Shown: in pieces, positions 29,686 through 37,803 of the stretch | Numbering within the stretch: the first letter of the stretch is position 1 | Layout: each line of letters begins with the position of its first letter | DNA from: Lachnospiraceae bacterium | GTDB lineage: Bacteria; Bacillota; Clostridia; Lachnospirales; Lachnospiraceae | Direction: 5' to 3' | NCBI GenBank assembly: GCA_910574865.1 | Contig: CAJTDN010000001.1 | Coordinates: 372,001 to 436,000, forward strand | DNA length: 64,000 bases | Notes under the pieces: generated by a model | Seen by the model: only the letters and a program-made list of their open reading frames with translations | The model's database searches: none | What the model was told of the DNA's origin: nothing | Translations under genes and position numbers: made by a program

Positions 29686-30390
29686 ATGAAAACGGACTAC
29701 GTAACGACCCAGCACCTGCTTGAAACCGAGCAGGAACAAGACTTCATGAAGGATACGCTAAGGTTCACTTCCTCTTTGGAAGAACTGATTCGGCGTGGCG
29801 ATTTCAAAAACTACAAACAGCTCCTTCAAGACTCCTACGTGGAAATCCTGGCCCCTTATACCTTCACGGACATCGAAATCGCCAAGCTTTACGTGGCAGT
29901 CCATGCAAATGATCTGACAAATGCCTTGTCCGACATGGGGCTCCCTTCCAACATTACGGAAAATCTGAAAAAGGAAGCCTTCATGCAAATTACCAAGGCC
30001 GGACGAATTGATGATCTACGGCAAATTTCCCTTAACCTGGTAAATCATTTAGAGCAAGAGTATAAGAAATACAATTTAAAACACTACTCCTACACCATCC
30101 AACGCGCCGTGGAATATATTCACACAAGACGGTTTCAGGCAGTTTCCACCTCAAGCGTGGCAAAATATTTGGACGTGGAACAGACCCACCTATCCAAATG
30201 CTTCCACGAAGAGGTGGGCATGACCCTTACGGATTATGTCCACACCATGAAAACCGACATGGCGAAAACGCTCATCCTCCGCCGCGCCTTCTCCCTGATG
30301 GAGATTTCTGACATGCTTGGATATGGCAGCTACCATTATTTTTGCAAGGTTTTTAAAAAATACCAGCACTGCCTGCCTTCGCAAGTGTAA
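29686..30390 (+). CDS. AraC-family regulator with short N-terminal domain
   Basis: 234 aa. The C-terminal 100 residues are an AraC/XylS DNA-binding domain (VSTSSVAKYLDVEQTHLSKC and LMEISDMLGYGSYHYFCKVF). The N-terminal 130 residues are helical with no recognised sensor motif. AAAAGGATTTGGC precedes the ATG. It is divergent from the GH3 gene, across a family-1 repeat, so control of that gene is possible. The final residues are shorter than in typical AraC proteins. Confidence 0.82.
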   Translation: MKTDYVTTQHLLETEQEQDFMKDTLRFTSSLEELIRRGDFKNYKQLLQDSYVEILAPYTFTDIEIAKLYVAVHANDLTNALSDMGLPSNITENLKKEAFMQITKAGRIDDLRQISLNLVNHLEQEYKKYNLKHYSYTIQRAVEYIHTRRFQAVSTSSVAKYLDVEQTHLSKCFHEEVGMTLTDYVHTMKTDMAKTLILRRAFSLMEISDMLGYGSYHYFCKVFKKYQHCLPSQV

Positions 30391-30888
30391 ATAAGAAGTA
30401 TTCTGAATAATGGCAAAAAAATTTTACAAATATTTTACCAGACACGTGAAAAAACGCATGATAATATATCAGCATCAGTGTACAAAGGGGAAACACCAAG
30501 CCGGCTCCTCAACAGAGGAGCCAACCTAAAATCTTCATCCTTAGCGTCGGTGTACAGATGGCAGCACGCCCTTGTGCTATTAACGGATCCAAATATCTCC
30601 GAACCGTTTTTTATCTTTATGCTGAAGGCATTCCATAATTTCACGTATATTCCTTGCTTTAACACAAAATTCAATAATCTTTTCCTCTTGACTTTTTTCT
30701 CAAATTGCTCGTCAACTGGTGGAATTCCATCAGTTTGCTTACCCAGGTCCAACTTATGGAACGAAATTGTCACGACAATCAAAATCCTGCCGCATTCCGC
30801 ATCACTATGCTTACCTTTCACGACAATTCGATTATGTTCTTGTCACGGACGGACGAAAACATTTACGAGAAACAGAGAAGCAAATACA
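30391..30888. other. Intergenic region with a family 2 repeat motif
   Basis: No gene is supported here. TAGCGTCGGTGTACAGATGG (30542) is a family-2 terminal motif in the same orientation as 49019; a degenerate copy starts near 30472 (AGCATCAGTGTACAAAGGGG), and GGCTCCTC..GAGGAGCC is a small hairpin between them. The rest (30600-30880) could hold a decayed coding remnant, but neither strand gives a protein I recognise. Confidence 0.5.
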
Positions 30889-30942
30889 TTGGCTCCATTT
30901 GTTTTTAGCCGTATCATATATGAAGCTTTTAGTCATATATGA
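30889..30942 (+). promoter_or_regulatory. Promoter with two phased palindromes
   Basis: TTGGCT (30889-30894), 17 bp, TATCAT (30912-30917) forms a promoter. TCATATATGA occurs twice, at 30914-30923 and 30933-30942, each as part of the direct repeat TCATATATGAAGC, 19 bp apart or nearly two helix turns. One overlaps the -10 and the other lies just downstream, a typical arrangement for a dimeric repressor. The regulator is unknown. Confidence 0.6.
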
Positions 30943-30996
30943 AGCAACGGCGAATTTGAGCATTCGCCAACTATTTATTACAAGGAGGAAAACCAC

Positions 30997-31620
30997 ATGT
31001 CCACAGAATTGAATTCCGTAACGTCCCGCGCCATGGAAATGCATGAACGTCATGCCATCTTCCAGACAGCGGAAACAGAAGAAACAAAGACAGTTGAAAA
31101 TGAAAAGGACGTTCAAAAAGTTTCACCGTCCGGCAATGGAGATGCAGCACCAACAAGGGACGAATACGTTCACGAGCCTCCCGCCACTCCCATCGGCCTT
31201 TACCGTCTGGAACAAGACGAAAACGGAAAACCCAAAATCATTTTTGACGACCCTGAAAAAACGAATGACACCCCAAGACCAGAGGGCGGTCAAATGCCAG
31301 GGGATGCTTCGAAAGCGAACGACGACCAAAAGCCAGGGGATGCCGCAAATGCGACGGATGGCTCCAAACCAAAGAACTCCCCAAAATCGGAAGATGCTTC
31401 AAAATCAGAGGAAACATGTATCGGAAACACGGACAAGGTTGATAGGGAAATCGAGCATTTGAAAAAAGAAAAGAAACGGCTGGAGCAACAAATCCGCGCC
31501 GCCTCGGGGGACGAGGGAAAGATTGAAAAACTTAAGCAAAAATTAGAACAAGTCACACAAGAATTGGCGCGAAAAGACACGGACAGCTATCGGAGGCAGC
31601 ACACCACCTTTTCCTCATGA
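30997..31620 (+). CDS. Unknown 207-aa coiled-coil protein
   Basis: Not recognised. CAAGGAGGAAAACCAC precedes the ATG. There is no signal peptide or membrane segment. Residues 1-90 are polar, 90-140 are low-complexity and rich in Asp, Ala, Lys, Pro and Gly with repeated GDA(S/A)(K/N)A(N/T)D units, and residues about 148-195 (IEHLKKEKKRLEQQI onward) form a strong coiled coil. It may be a structural or adaptor protein. It has its own promoter with two phased palindromes and sits beside the DUF262 defence-like operon, on the opposite strand. Confidence 0.7.
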   Translation: MSTELNSVTSRAMEMHERHAIFQTAETEETKTVENEKDVQKVSPSGNGDAAPTRDEYVHEPPATPIGLYRLEQDENGKPKIIFDDPEKTNDTPRPEGGQMPGDASKANDDQKPGDAANATDGSKPKNSPKSEDASKSEETCIGNTDKVDREIEHLKKEKKRLEQQIRAASGDEGKIEKLKQKLEQVTQELARKDTDSYRRQHTTFSS

Positions 31621-31633
31621 AAAAAACCTTGAC

Positions 31634-31656
31634 AAACCCAAAAGCAACGGGTTTTT
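31634..31656 (+). terminator. Weak terminator after the coiled-coil gene
   Basis: AAACCC pairs with GGGTTT, followed by TTT. The stem is only 6 bp. Confidence 0.45.
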
Positions 31657-31763
31657 CATGCGAAACTTACGCAAAAATATGACCGCCCCTATAAGATTCA
31701 CGCACCGGGCGCGGTCACTTTAGCGGCACACCTCCCGGCATGGCATTCGACGTACGGACGGCA

Positions 31764-31877
31764 ATACGCCATCCGTACGCCAATACGCCATCCGTGCGTG
31801 AACACGCCATCCGTACACCAATACGCCATCCGTGCGTGAACACGCCATCCGTACACCAATACACCATCCGCAGGCCA
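31764..31877. repeat. Tandem array of six 19-bp units
   Basis: Units of the form ATACGCCATCCGTACGCCA or ACACGCCATCCGTGCGTGA follow each other without spacers, alternating so that a 38-bp higher-order repeat is seen. The array ends 14 bp before the stop of the DUF262 gene on the opposite strand. There are no variable spacers, so it is not CRISPR. Confidence 0.85.
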
Positions 31878-31891
31878 ACACGTGCGAATCC

Positions 31892-33994
31892 TCACTCCAC
31901 CTTCGGGCTTCCGTCGACGTCCGTCGTCCTCTTGCTTTTCAAAAGGTAGCAACACGTCCCGTCTTCCGGAATCGCAAGATATTTTGACTTGCATTTCTTT
32001 AACAAGTCCGCTTCCTTAATCAAGCGGTATTGCCAGTTTTCCATATTTTCCGGCTTCACGAAGCAGTCAATGATTTCCTGATAGTCTTGTCTTATAAGAA
32101 GATTCACTAATTTTGCAAAATATTCCCCATACGTCTTCGAAACGACGAAGTCCTCCATTTCCCGGAAAACCGGGAACAACTTTCGCTTGTCGGCATCGCC
32201 CGCGTACCAGTACGACCACCAATATTTATAGAAACAGTATTCCCCGTTCACCTCGATGGTCAGCATCGCCCGCCGGAGCAGGTCAAATTCATCCGCCCCC
32301 GTTTCCAGTTCCTTGTTAAAATACCGCCTGAAAACGTCACGGATTTGCCCAAGCCGCACAAAGTCAATCTCCGCGACGTCCGACCGGTATCCCGCGCATT
32401 GCAAGGCGAACAAAATCCTCCCGCGCAACAGTTCATTATCTTCCAAGTCAAACAGCAATTGTTTGTGTGCCGGATTCGCGCAGATTATCCGCGCCTTTAT
32501 CCTCTCTTCCCTCATCTGTTCCTTCGCATAGGTGGGAACCAGCCGATTCGTATTCAAATACTGGTAAATGTCACCGCAGCCGCGGGCAAGGACACGAACC
32601 AGATCCATTACGCCGCCAAACGCCTCCGGGCTTCGGACGAGGTCGTAACGCTTGCCGTCCGGCGTGATATTTGCACGGGAAACGATGTTTCTCACCACCC
32701 GCATCCAGTCCAAAAATTTCTCCCCGTCCACGTCCTCGTTGCAAAGCAAATATTCCGTCTGCGCGTAGAAGAGCACCTTGTGCGTGTATGACGTCCGGTT
32801 CCCGGCCAAAATCTGGTACAGCAAATTCTTTTCCGGCCGGTGCCGCCACATGTCAAACGTCAGCTCGGGAATCACCCGCCTTGAAGCCGCGCCGCCAGAC
32901 TCCGGTTTCGCCGTCACCGCCCCAGAAGTCCCTCCGTCGACTCCCGATTCCGCGGTGGCCGTTCCATGCGCCGCATCCGCATATAATTCATAGCATTCAT
33001 AAATATACTCGAACGTCTTCTCGTCAATATAGTGAATCAGCCTTCGATCCGCATGGTTTTCATTCAGCCAGCTTATCACGTCCGCACGTTTTTCTCCCCG
33101 CAGCTTCGGATTCTTAGCCACCCGGAACATGACCAGCGACGTCATAAAATTCATGTGCGGCTCGTCCACCAGGTCGTTCTTCCGATAGCCATCCCAGATG
33201 AAGTCCGTCCACTCCCGGTCTATTTTATGGGAAAACTTTTCCTCCAGCGGAAGGTTCTCCTCCCACTGCCAACCGCCCTTCTGGGCCTTGTCCAAAATCT
33301 CGGCCTTCAAATTTTCAAACGGGGTGAGCAGCTTCCCGCGCGCGTTCATCTTGATGTACAAGTCGTCCGACAGCCCGAAGTCCTCCAATATCAACAAGTG
33401 GAACGTAACCAACTTCTTCTCCACCAACGCTTCCCATAAATCCCCGACCCCGGAAAACAATTCGTGAATCATGTCAATGGTATTTAACATCGCGCGAATC
33501 GTCGAGTCCTGCCGCCAAGAGGCAAAAAACCACCTGGCATCCGTAATCGCCCCGCTAAGTTCTCTCCCCCGCCGGGCCGAATCCCACGCCCCGTCATCCG
33601 CAAAAATCAAGGTCACGTTTGACACCAGCGCCTCACAAAACCTCCGCGAGGACAACCGCGTTTCATACGTGAAATTCGAAAGCGTCTCCCTGGCGCACGT
33701 ATCCTCCGGCCGCTCCTTCATGCAGGTATACCAGTGCAGCAAAAACAGCGTCGTCAACCGCTGCTGCCCGTCCAACGGGTAAAACACGCCGCCCTTCACG
33801 TTGCCATATACAAAATCAAGGTTCACCGCGCTTTCATTCTCCACGCTTTCCCTTATAGCCTTTAAAAAATTGCGGCAAATTTCCCGGTTGTCCTTGCGCC
33901 CCTGCGCATAATCGCGTTGGATAATCGGAATCTCCACCCTTTTTTCCCGAATCAATTCATAAAACGTCATGCTGTCATTCGTGTTCGCCGCCAT
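31892..33994 (-). CDS. DUF262 (GmrSD N-terminal-like) protein without HNH domain
   Basis: 700 aa. The N-terminus has IPIIQRDYAQGR near residue 22 and the DUF262 catalytic motif LDGQQRLTTLFLLHWYTCM near residue 71, as in GmrS-type nucleotide-dependent proteins. The C-terminal half is helical and shows no HNH/DUF1524 motif that I can find. Residues about 340-375 are a low-complexity insert rich in Gly, Ala, Thr and Ser. The start at 33994 follows GGAGGTCACGG, which lies inside a 64-bp tandem repeat. With the DUF262-HNH gene upstream and Uma2 before that it resembles a split type IV restriction or phage-defence system (inference). Confidence 0.85.
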   Translation of the reverse strand: MAANTNDSMTFYELIREKRVEIPIIQRDYAQGRKDNREICRNFLKAIRESVENESAVNLDFVYGNVKGGVFYPLDGQQRLTTLFLLHWYTCMKERPEDTCARETLSNFTYETRLSSRRFCEALVSNVTLIFADDGAWDSARRGRELSGAITDARWFFASWRQDSTIRAMLNTIDMIHELFSGVGDLWEALVEKKLVTFHLLILEDFGLSDDLYIKMNARGKLLTPFENLKAEILDKAQKGGWQWEENLPLEEKFSHKIDREWTDFIWDGYRKNDLVDEPHMNFMTSLVMFRVAKNPKLRGEKRADVISWLNENHADRRLIHYIDEKTFEYIYECYELYADAAHGTATAESGVDGGTSGAVTAKPESGGAASRRVIPELTFDMWRHRPEKNLLYQILAGNRTSYTHKVLFYAQTEYLLCNEDVDGEKFLDWMRVVRNIVSRANITPDGKRYDLVRSPEAFGGVMDLVRVLARGCGDIYQYLNTNRLVPTYAKEQMREERIKARIICANPAHKQLLFDLEDNELLRGRILFALQCAGYRSDVAEIDFVRLGQIRDVFRRYFNKELETGADEFDLLRRAMLTIEVNGEYCFYKYWWSYWYAGDADKRKLFPVFREMEDFVVSKTYGEYFAKLVNLLIRQDYQEIIDCFVKPENMENWQYRLIKEADLLKKCKSKYLAIPEDGTCCYLLKSKRTTDVDGSPKVE

Positions 33995-34135
33995 CCGTGA
34001 CCTCCAAGCATTCAACCAATTTCCATTTCACGCCACCTTCATTCGTGTTCGCCGCCATCCGTGACCTCCAAGCATTCAACCAATTTCCATTTCACGCCAC
34101 CTTCATTCGTGTTCGCCGCCATCCGTGACCTCCAA
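33975..34135. repeat. 64-bp tandem repeat (2.5 copies) at the junction of two DUF262 genes
   Basis: Copies at 33975-34038 and 34039-34102 are identical; a partial third (34103-34135) forms the last codons of the upstream gene. Each unit carries the upstream gene's final codons and stop, GGAGG, and an ATG in another frame. With one unit the two genes would overlap (GGTCACGGATGGCGGCGAAC), so duplication has pushed the start of the second gene away from the stop of the first. The ATG in each extra copy opens a 27-codon mini-frame ending at the next copy's TGA. Confidence 0.9.
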
Positions 34136-35878
34136 ATATCCGCCCAGCACCCTTTTTAAGTCTTCCTCGTATTTTTCCCGGTCGTCCTGCGTCCAGAACG
34201 ATATTTTCGGCGGGTAATCGCTAAAATATTTCAAAAACACGTTCTTCGTGCACAACGGGACGAAACCGCCGCCCTTGTCCAAATCAATGATGTACTTTCT
34301 TTTTAGCGGAAAGACGGCGTTTTTATACCCTTTGTTCGTTTTCTCATCCAACAATGCCAGGTTGGAAATCCCGTCTATCTCCGCGTCCTGCTTGATATGC
34401 TGGTTAAAATAATCCGTGACGTCGTCAAAAAGGGGATTGAACACGTCGTCCTTGTAGTTTCCTCCATCCAAAACCGTTTGAACGCGGCAGGCCAGTTCCC
34501 TCTCACTCTCTTCCTTTTTTTCAATATAGCACAAAACGTCCGAGAGCCATTCCCTCCTCGCCGCCTCGGGCACGGAAGAGGCATCCTTCCTGGAGGCAAT
34601 ATGCTCGATGTTCCATTTGTTCAGCTTGAAATCATCAAACGGAAAATAAGACGAGTCACATTCATTTTGCAACATGGTCAAAATGTTGTACAACAACAGC
34701 ACGCCCTTTGTGTACTTGCTGTCATAATCACAGTCAAACAAGTCGATGCCGCGATAATGTCCCTTTATCAAATCATCCAAATACGCCTTAAACTCGCTCT
34801 TTTTCAACTTGGCCGACTCCTCGTACAGCTTCTTGATCTTGGCAATGCCCGCCGTAATGATGAACCCGATTTTATGGTAAAGCTCCCGCTCGTGGAACCA
34901 CTCGTCAAACCGCTGGTAATACCCCTGCACCTCCTCCCACGTCTGTTTCAAGCTTTCTTCCGAGCCGTCGAGCCTCCCGCTAAAATAGCGGAACGCGGAG
35001 TACCCCTCCTTGTCGCCCAGCTCGTTCATCAAATTGAAAATATACTCAATGCGGTTGTCCCGCTTGTCCTCGTCACTTAGGAAATACCAGAACTTGTCCC
35101 ACTGCAAGTCCCATTCGATATTATCCCACTCGCCCGCGATTTCATATTGACGAAGCCGCATGTTCTCCGCGTCATTGGAATGGAAATTCGAACTGTTCAA
35201 AAACAACGCCTTAATCAATTCCGCGTTCGTCAGGCTGATTTTCCCGATATTGAGCCTCGTGAACACCTTCGTCGGGTTGTCCTCCGCCGTCTCGTACCAG
35301 ATGACCTTCGTGGAAAATTTTAGTTTCGACCGATATTCATTTTTGTCAAAATTTGAATCCTCTTCCTTTTTGTCAAACCATTCCTCAATAGTCTTGTAGG
35401 CATTATGTATATGGAAGAAATCAATGTTCGAGTCGTCCTCCTTGTCCGGATTTTTCAAAAACTCCACCGACTCCTTCCGTGTCTGGTAATCAATAGAAAA
35501 CAACTTGTCCCGTCTCTTTTCCACGAAGTCCTGGTTCAGGTAATGCAAAATAAGGTAAATCGTCGTCAGCCGCTGCTGCCCGTCAATCACCTCGTAAACC
35601 TTCCCGGCCTCGGAAACTTCGCCGATGCCGGATGCGTCCGTGCCCTCGCATCCACCAAGATTCACTTTTTTCCGCATCGTCTTGACCACGACCGGCTGCA
35701 GGCAATACCAGGTCTTGTTCTCCGTGCCTTGTATCTCCCTCGGGACAAAATCGTCAATGTCGTCCAACAAGTCCCGCACCTCGTAAGGCGTCCAACGATA
35801 GCCGCGCTGGTACGACGGGATAAAGAATGAATATGGCAAAAGCTCGTTCACCGTTTTCAATTGAATCGTATTTTCCAT
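34103..35878 (-). CDS. DUF262 protein with C-terminal HNH/DUF1524-like domain
   Basis: 591 aa, GmrSD-like. The DUF262 part has IPSYQRGYRWTPYEV near residue 20 and VIDGQQRLTTIYLILHYL near residue 90. The C-terminal part has WNIEHIASRKDASS near residue 425, followed by ISNLALLDEKTNKGYKNAVF near residue 505, a layout like the H..N..N of DUF1524 HNH nucleases. GmrSD enzymes cut modified phage DNA in an NTP-dependent way. The start at 35878 (MENTIQLKTVNELL) is preceded by AGGAAAGGTG at some distance; a GTG at 35917 is possible. It follows the Uma2 gene closely. Confidence 0.85.
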   Translation of the reverse strand: MENTIQLKTVNELLPYSFFIPSYQRGYRWTPYEVRDLLDDIDDFVPREIQGTENKTWYCLQPVVVKTMRKKVNLGGCEGTDASGIGEVSEAGKVYEVIDGQQRLTTIYLILHYLNQDFVEKRRDKLFSIDYQTRKESVEFLKNPDKEDDSNIDFFHIHNAYKTIEEWFDKKEEDSNFDKNEYRSKLKFSTKVIWYETAEDNPTKVFTRLNIGKISLTNAELIKALFLNSSNFHSNDAENMRLRQYEIAGEWDNIEWDLQWDKFWYFLSDEDKRDNRIEYIFNLMNELGDKEGYSAFRYFSGRLDGSEESLKQTWEEVQGYYQRFDEWFHERELYHKIGFIITAGIAKIKKLYEESAKLKKSEFKAYLDDLIKGHYRGIDLFDCDYDSKYTKGVLLLYNILTMLQNECDSSYFPFDDFKLNKWNIEHIASRKDASSVPEAARREWLSDVLCYIEKKEESERELACRVQTVLDGGNYKDDVFNPLFDDVTDYFNQHIKQDAEIDGISNLALLDEKTNKGYKNAVFPLKRKYIIDLDKGGGFVPLCTKNVFLKYFSDYPPKISFWTQDDREKYEEDLKRVLGGYLEVTDGGEHE

Positions 35879-35922
35879 CTCTTTTTCAAACACCTTTCCT
35901 GCAAAAATGCCCTCCACAATGC

Positions 35923-36477
35923 TTAATCAATGTCCGTCTTCGAGAAATCAATCTCAAAATCCTCGTAAATTCCGGCCTTCACCTTGTCCGAAAACGTGAA
36001 CTCTTCAAGCGTGTCATGCTCAAAATTGTAAACAAGTATCTGGTTCTTGACATAATCCACGATCCAATACTCGCGTACCCTGGCGTTATAATATTTAAAC
36101 AACTTCTTCCCATAATCCATCGACCGACTCGTCGGTGAGGCGATTTCTATAATCCAGTCCGGCGCGCCCTTACAGCCTTCCTCCGTAAGCTTGTCCTTGT
36201 CGCATATAACGGAAATGTCAGGCTCGAAATATGTCTTGTCGTCCTCGTTCAAAAACACGGCAAACGGAGCGGGGTACACTTCGCAATCGCCATCCTTGTC
36301 TTGAATATACCTAAATATCGCATTTGACAAAATCATTAAAAGCTTCTGGTGCGTCCTGCCCGGTGATGCCATATAGTAAATCTGCCCGTCAACCAGCTCC
36401 GCCCTCTGTCCCTCCGGCAAGGCATAAATATCCTCAATCGTATACATTTTCTCCAATTTCATCGCCGCCGTCATCAT
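35923..36477 (-). CDS. Uma2 family (DUF820) PD-(D/E)XK-like protein
   Basis: 184-aa Uma2-type endonuclease fold. YTIEDIYALPEGQRAELVDG near residue 12 and YFEPDISVICDKDKL near residue 84 (the PD motif) with WIIEIASPTSRSMDYGKKLF near residue 108 (E-x-x-S and K) are the family's catalytic pattern. The family is abundant in cyanobacteria and scattered in Firmicutes; activity is poorly known. It starts at the ATG at 36477 behind GGAAGGAG. It is the first gene of the operon with the two DUF262 genes, but Uma2 genes are also common strays, so its part in the system is uncertain. Confidence 0.85.
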   Translation of the reverse strand: MMTAAMKLEKMYTIEDIYALPEGQRAELVDGQIYYMASPGRTHQKLLMILSNAIFRYIQDKDGDCEVYPAPFAVFLNEDDKTYFEPDISVICDKDKLTEEGCKGAPDWIIEIASPTSRSMDYGKKLFKYYNARVREYWIVDYVKNQILVYNFEHDTLEEFTFSDKVKAGIYEDFEIDFSKTDID

Positions 36478-36602
36478 TTACTCCTTCCGTTTTCCAATTT
36501 TCCGCTTTCTAATTCTCCTCTTTTCAATTCTGCAAGCGGCACCTACTCTTGCGCCCCGGTTCACTTAATGCCGTATCCGCCGAATGCAATGATTTTCACG
36601 CC

Positions 36603-36703
36603 GCATCTCGGTCATGTTTGCATTCTCGGCTTCTTTCGCGTTATCTGCGAACACAAAACCGACCTCGATTCCGCTTCGCTTCATCTCGGTCATATTTGCG
36701 TTC
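36603..36703. repeat. Pair of 24-bp direct repeats upstream of the Uma2 operon
   Basis: GCATCTCGGTCATGTTTGC at 36603 and TCATCTCGGTCATATTTGC at 36680 match at most positions. The gap 36478-36724 contains no supported gene; the short frame through it is repetitive. Confidence 0.45.
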
Positions 36704-36724
36704 CTATGAACAGTTCCGTATAAG

Positions 36725-36757
36725 AAAAGCCCCTTGAATGCATGCATTCGGGGCTTT
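36725..36757. terminator. Terminator downstream of tRNA-Val
   Basis: AAAAGCCCC pairs with GGGGCTTT, with an inner GAATGCATGCATTC palindrome. On the minus strand the stem is followed by an A/T-containing tail and lies about 38 bp after the tRNA. Confidence 0.7.
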
Positions 36758-36794
36758 CCTTACACGTCTCTGTTCACAGATAACGCTTAGTTTA

Positions 36795-36868
36795 TGGAAA
36801 CTACGGGGCTCGAACCCGTGACCTCTCGCGTGTGAGGCGAACGCTCATCCCAGCTGAGCTAAGTTTCC
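36795..36868 (-). tRNA. tRNA-Val (anticodon CAC)
   Basis: Acceptor GGAAACT/AGTTTCC with discriminator A, D arm GCTCAGCTGGGATGAGC, anticodon stem-loop TTCGC-CTCACAC-GCGAG giving anticodon CAC, and T arm ACGGGTTCGAGCCCCGT all fold. The CCA end is not encoded. A TTGTAT-16-TATAAT promoter lies upstream at 36910-36937. Confidence 0.95.
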
Positions 36869-36909
36869 GTTTCCATGCCTGACGGCTTGTCCGCGCCAAA
36901 CATGAGTCT

Positions 36910-36937
36910 ATTATACCACTTTTTCAGCCAGATACAA
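36910..36937 (-). promoter_or_regulatory. tRNA-Val promoter
   Basis: On the minus strand TTGTAT (36932-36937), 16 bp, TATAAT (36910-36915), about 40 bp upstream of the tRNA. Confidence 0.7.
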
Positions 36938-36970
36938 GTACTTTTTTTATTTTTTTCCATTTTTTAAAAA

Positions 36971-37024
36971 CCGTATATCACAAAAGGGGGAAAGCCCACG
37001 TGCTTTCCCCTTTTGTGATATACG
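36971..37024. terminator. Long hairpin upstream of tRNA-Val
   Basis: CCGTATATCACAAAAGGGG and AAAGC pair with GCTTTCCCCTTTTGTGATAT and ACGG, a stem of about 23 bp with one bulge around a CCACGT loop. On the minus strand it would end transcripts of the esterase remnant and isolate the tRNA. Confidence 0.65.
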
Positions 37025-37179
37025 GGACAAAAAGGTATATGCTGCTTTCGCAGCTTGTCCCGGTGCCATGCCCAAGGCGATTCCCACCTTAGTCGCCACG
37101 CTCTGCGAGCTATTTTCCAACGAATTTGCGAGATAAACGCTCTCGCTGCATTGCGTCAGCGTCAAAAAAACCGAATTAA

Positions 37180-37457
37180 CCATCGTGTAGCAGACAAACA
37201 AATAGATTGCCCCCGCATGTCATGACGACTGCCATCTTGTGGTCGTTCGCATAGCGGACGATATTGGAAAAATTGACATAATCCGAATCGTCGCCCGTGC
37301 CGCCATGGTACAAGTACAACGTCTGGAACTTCGTGCCCGGCACATAACTTTCGGCCTTTCCCTTTATCCCGTCAAACAACTCCTACGGCGGCAGTATCAT
37401 GGTGACGTTCGTCTGCTTCATCAATGCCTGGGATAAATAATTAAACTTTACCAACAT
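37180..37457 (-). pseudogene. Truncated esterase (EstA / S-formylglutathione hydrolase-like)
   Basis: From an ATG at 37457 behind GGAGGATTTTATT the frame reads MLVKFNYLSQALMKQTNVTM, then ILPP and an in-frame TAG at about 37383-37385, then ELFDGIKGKAESYVPGTKFQ and TLYLYHGGTGDDSDYVNFSN, an alpha/beta hydrolase start with the HGG oxyanion motif. The frame ends soon after VVMTCGGN, before the catalytic Ser region. Both the stop and the truncation mark it as dead. The sequence down to 37030 has no recognisable continuation. Confidence 0.75.
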
Positions 37458-37560
37458 AATAAAATCCTCCGTTTTTAGCCATTCACGGCAAATGAATCAT
37501 TACTTTTTCCACACCGTGAAAAGAAACAATGAGCAAAATGGAAATCGCCACAAAATTAAA

Positions 37561-37684
37561 TTACAATCGTAACGGCATCCAGCCATCGAAAATTGCCTCC
37601 GGCAACGGGCCGGAGGCCTGCCGGCACCACCACTTTATCGGACGGAGGCCGTGCGGCGAGGCGCACAGCCCCATGAATGGTAAC
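37561..37684 (+). repeat. Family 1 structured repeat, copy E
   Basis: Same orientation as copy A. The first hairpin is reduced to TTACAATCGTAAC, then GGCATCCAGCCATCGAAAAT and TGCCTCCGGCAACGGGCCGG, and the end CCCATGAATGGTAAC follow the consensus. It lies upstream of the hydrogenase promoter. Confidence 0.75.
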
Positions 37685-37722
37685 CAGTAGCTGATTTTTA
37701 TAAATATTTCAAACGCCTCATA

Positions 37723-37765
37723 TTGTCTCGTCCCTAAAAATATGTTAAAATAAAAACGATTTTTA
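37723..37765 (+). promoter_or_regulatory. Hydrogenase promoter with overlapping inverted repeat
   Basis: TTGTCT (37723-37728), 17 bp, TAAAAT (37746-37751). CCTAAAAA in the spacer and TTTTTAGG just downstream form an 8-bp inverted repeat that brackets the -10, a possible operator. GAGAGGAGG precedes the ATG at 37804. Confidence 0.6.
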
Positions 37766-37803
37766 GGAAACGTGTCATTCTACCACGCGAGAGGAGGCAA
37801 ACT

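Noticed and set aside
30435-30821. 128-codon minus-strand frame in the 30.4-30.8 kb gap
   Set aside because: Reads through family-2 repeat motifs, has no ribosome site and no recognisable domain; at most a decayed remnant.
31764-31877. Possible CRISPR array
   Set aside because: The 19-bp units are contiguous with no unique spacers, and there are no cas genes in the window.
31698-31994. 98-codon minus-strand frame over the 19-bp array
   Set aside because: Its product is just the translated tandem repeat and overlaps the DUF262 stop region.
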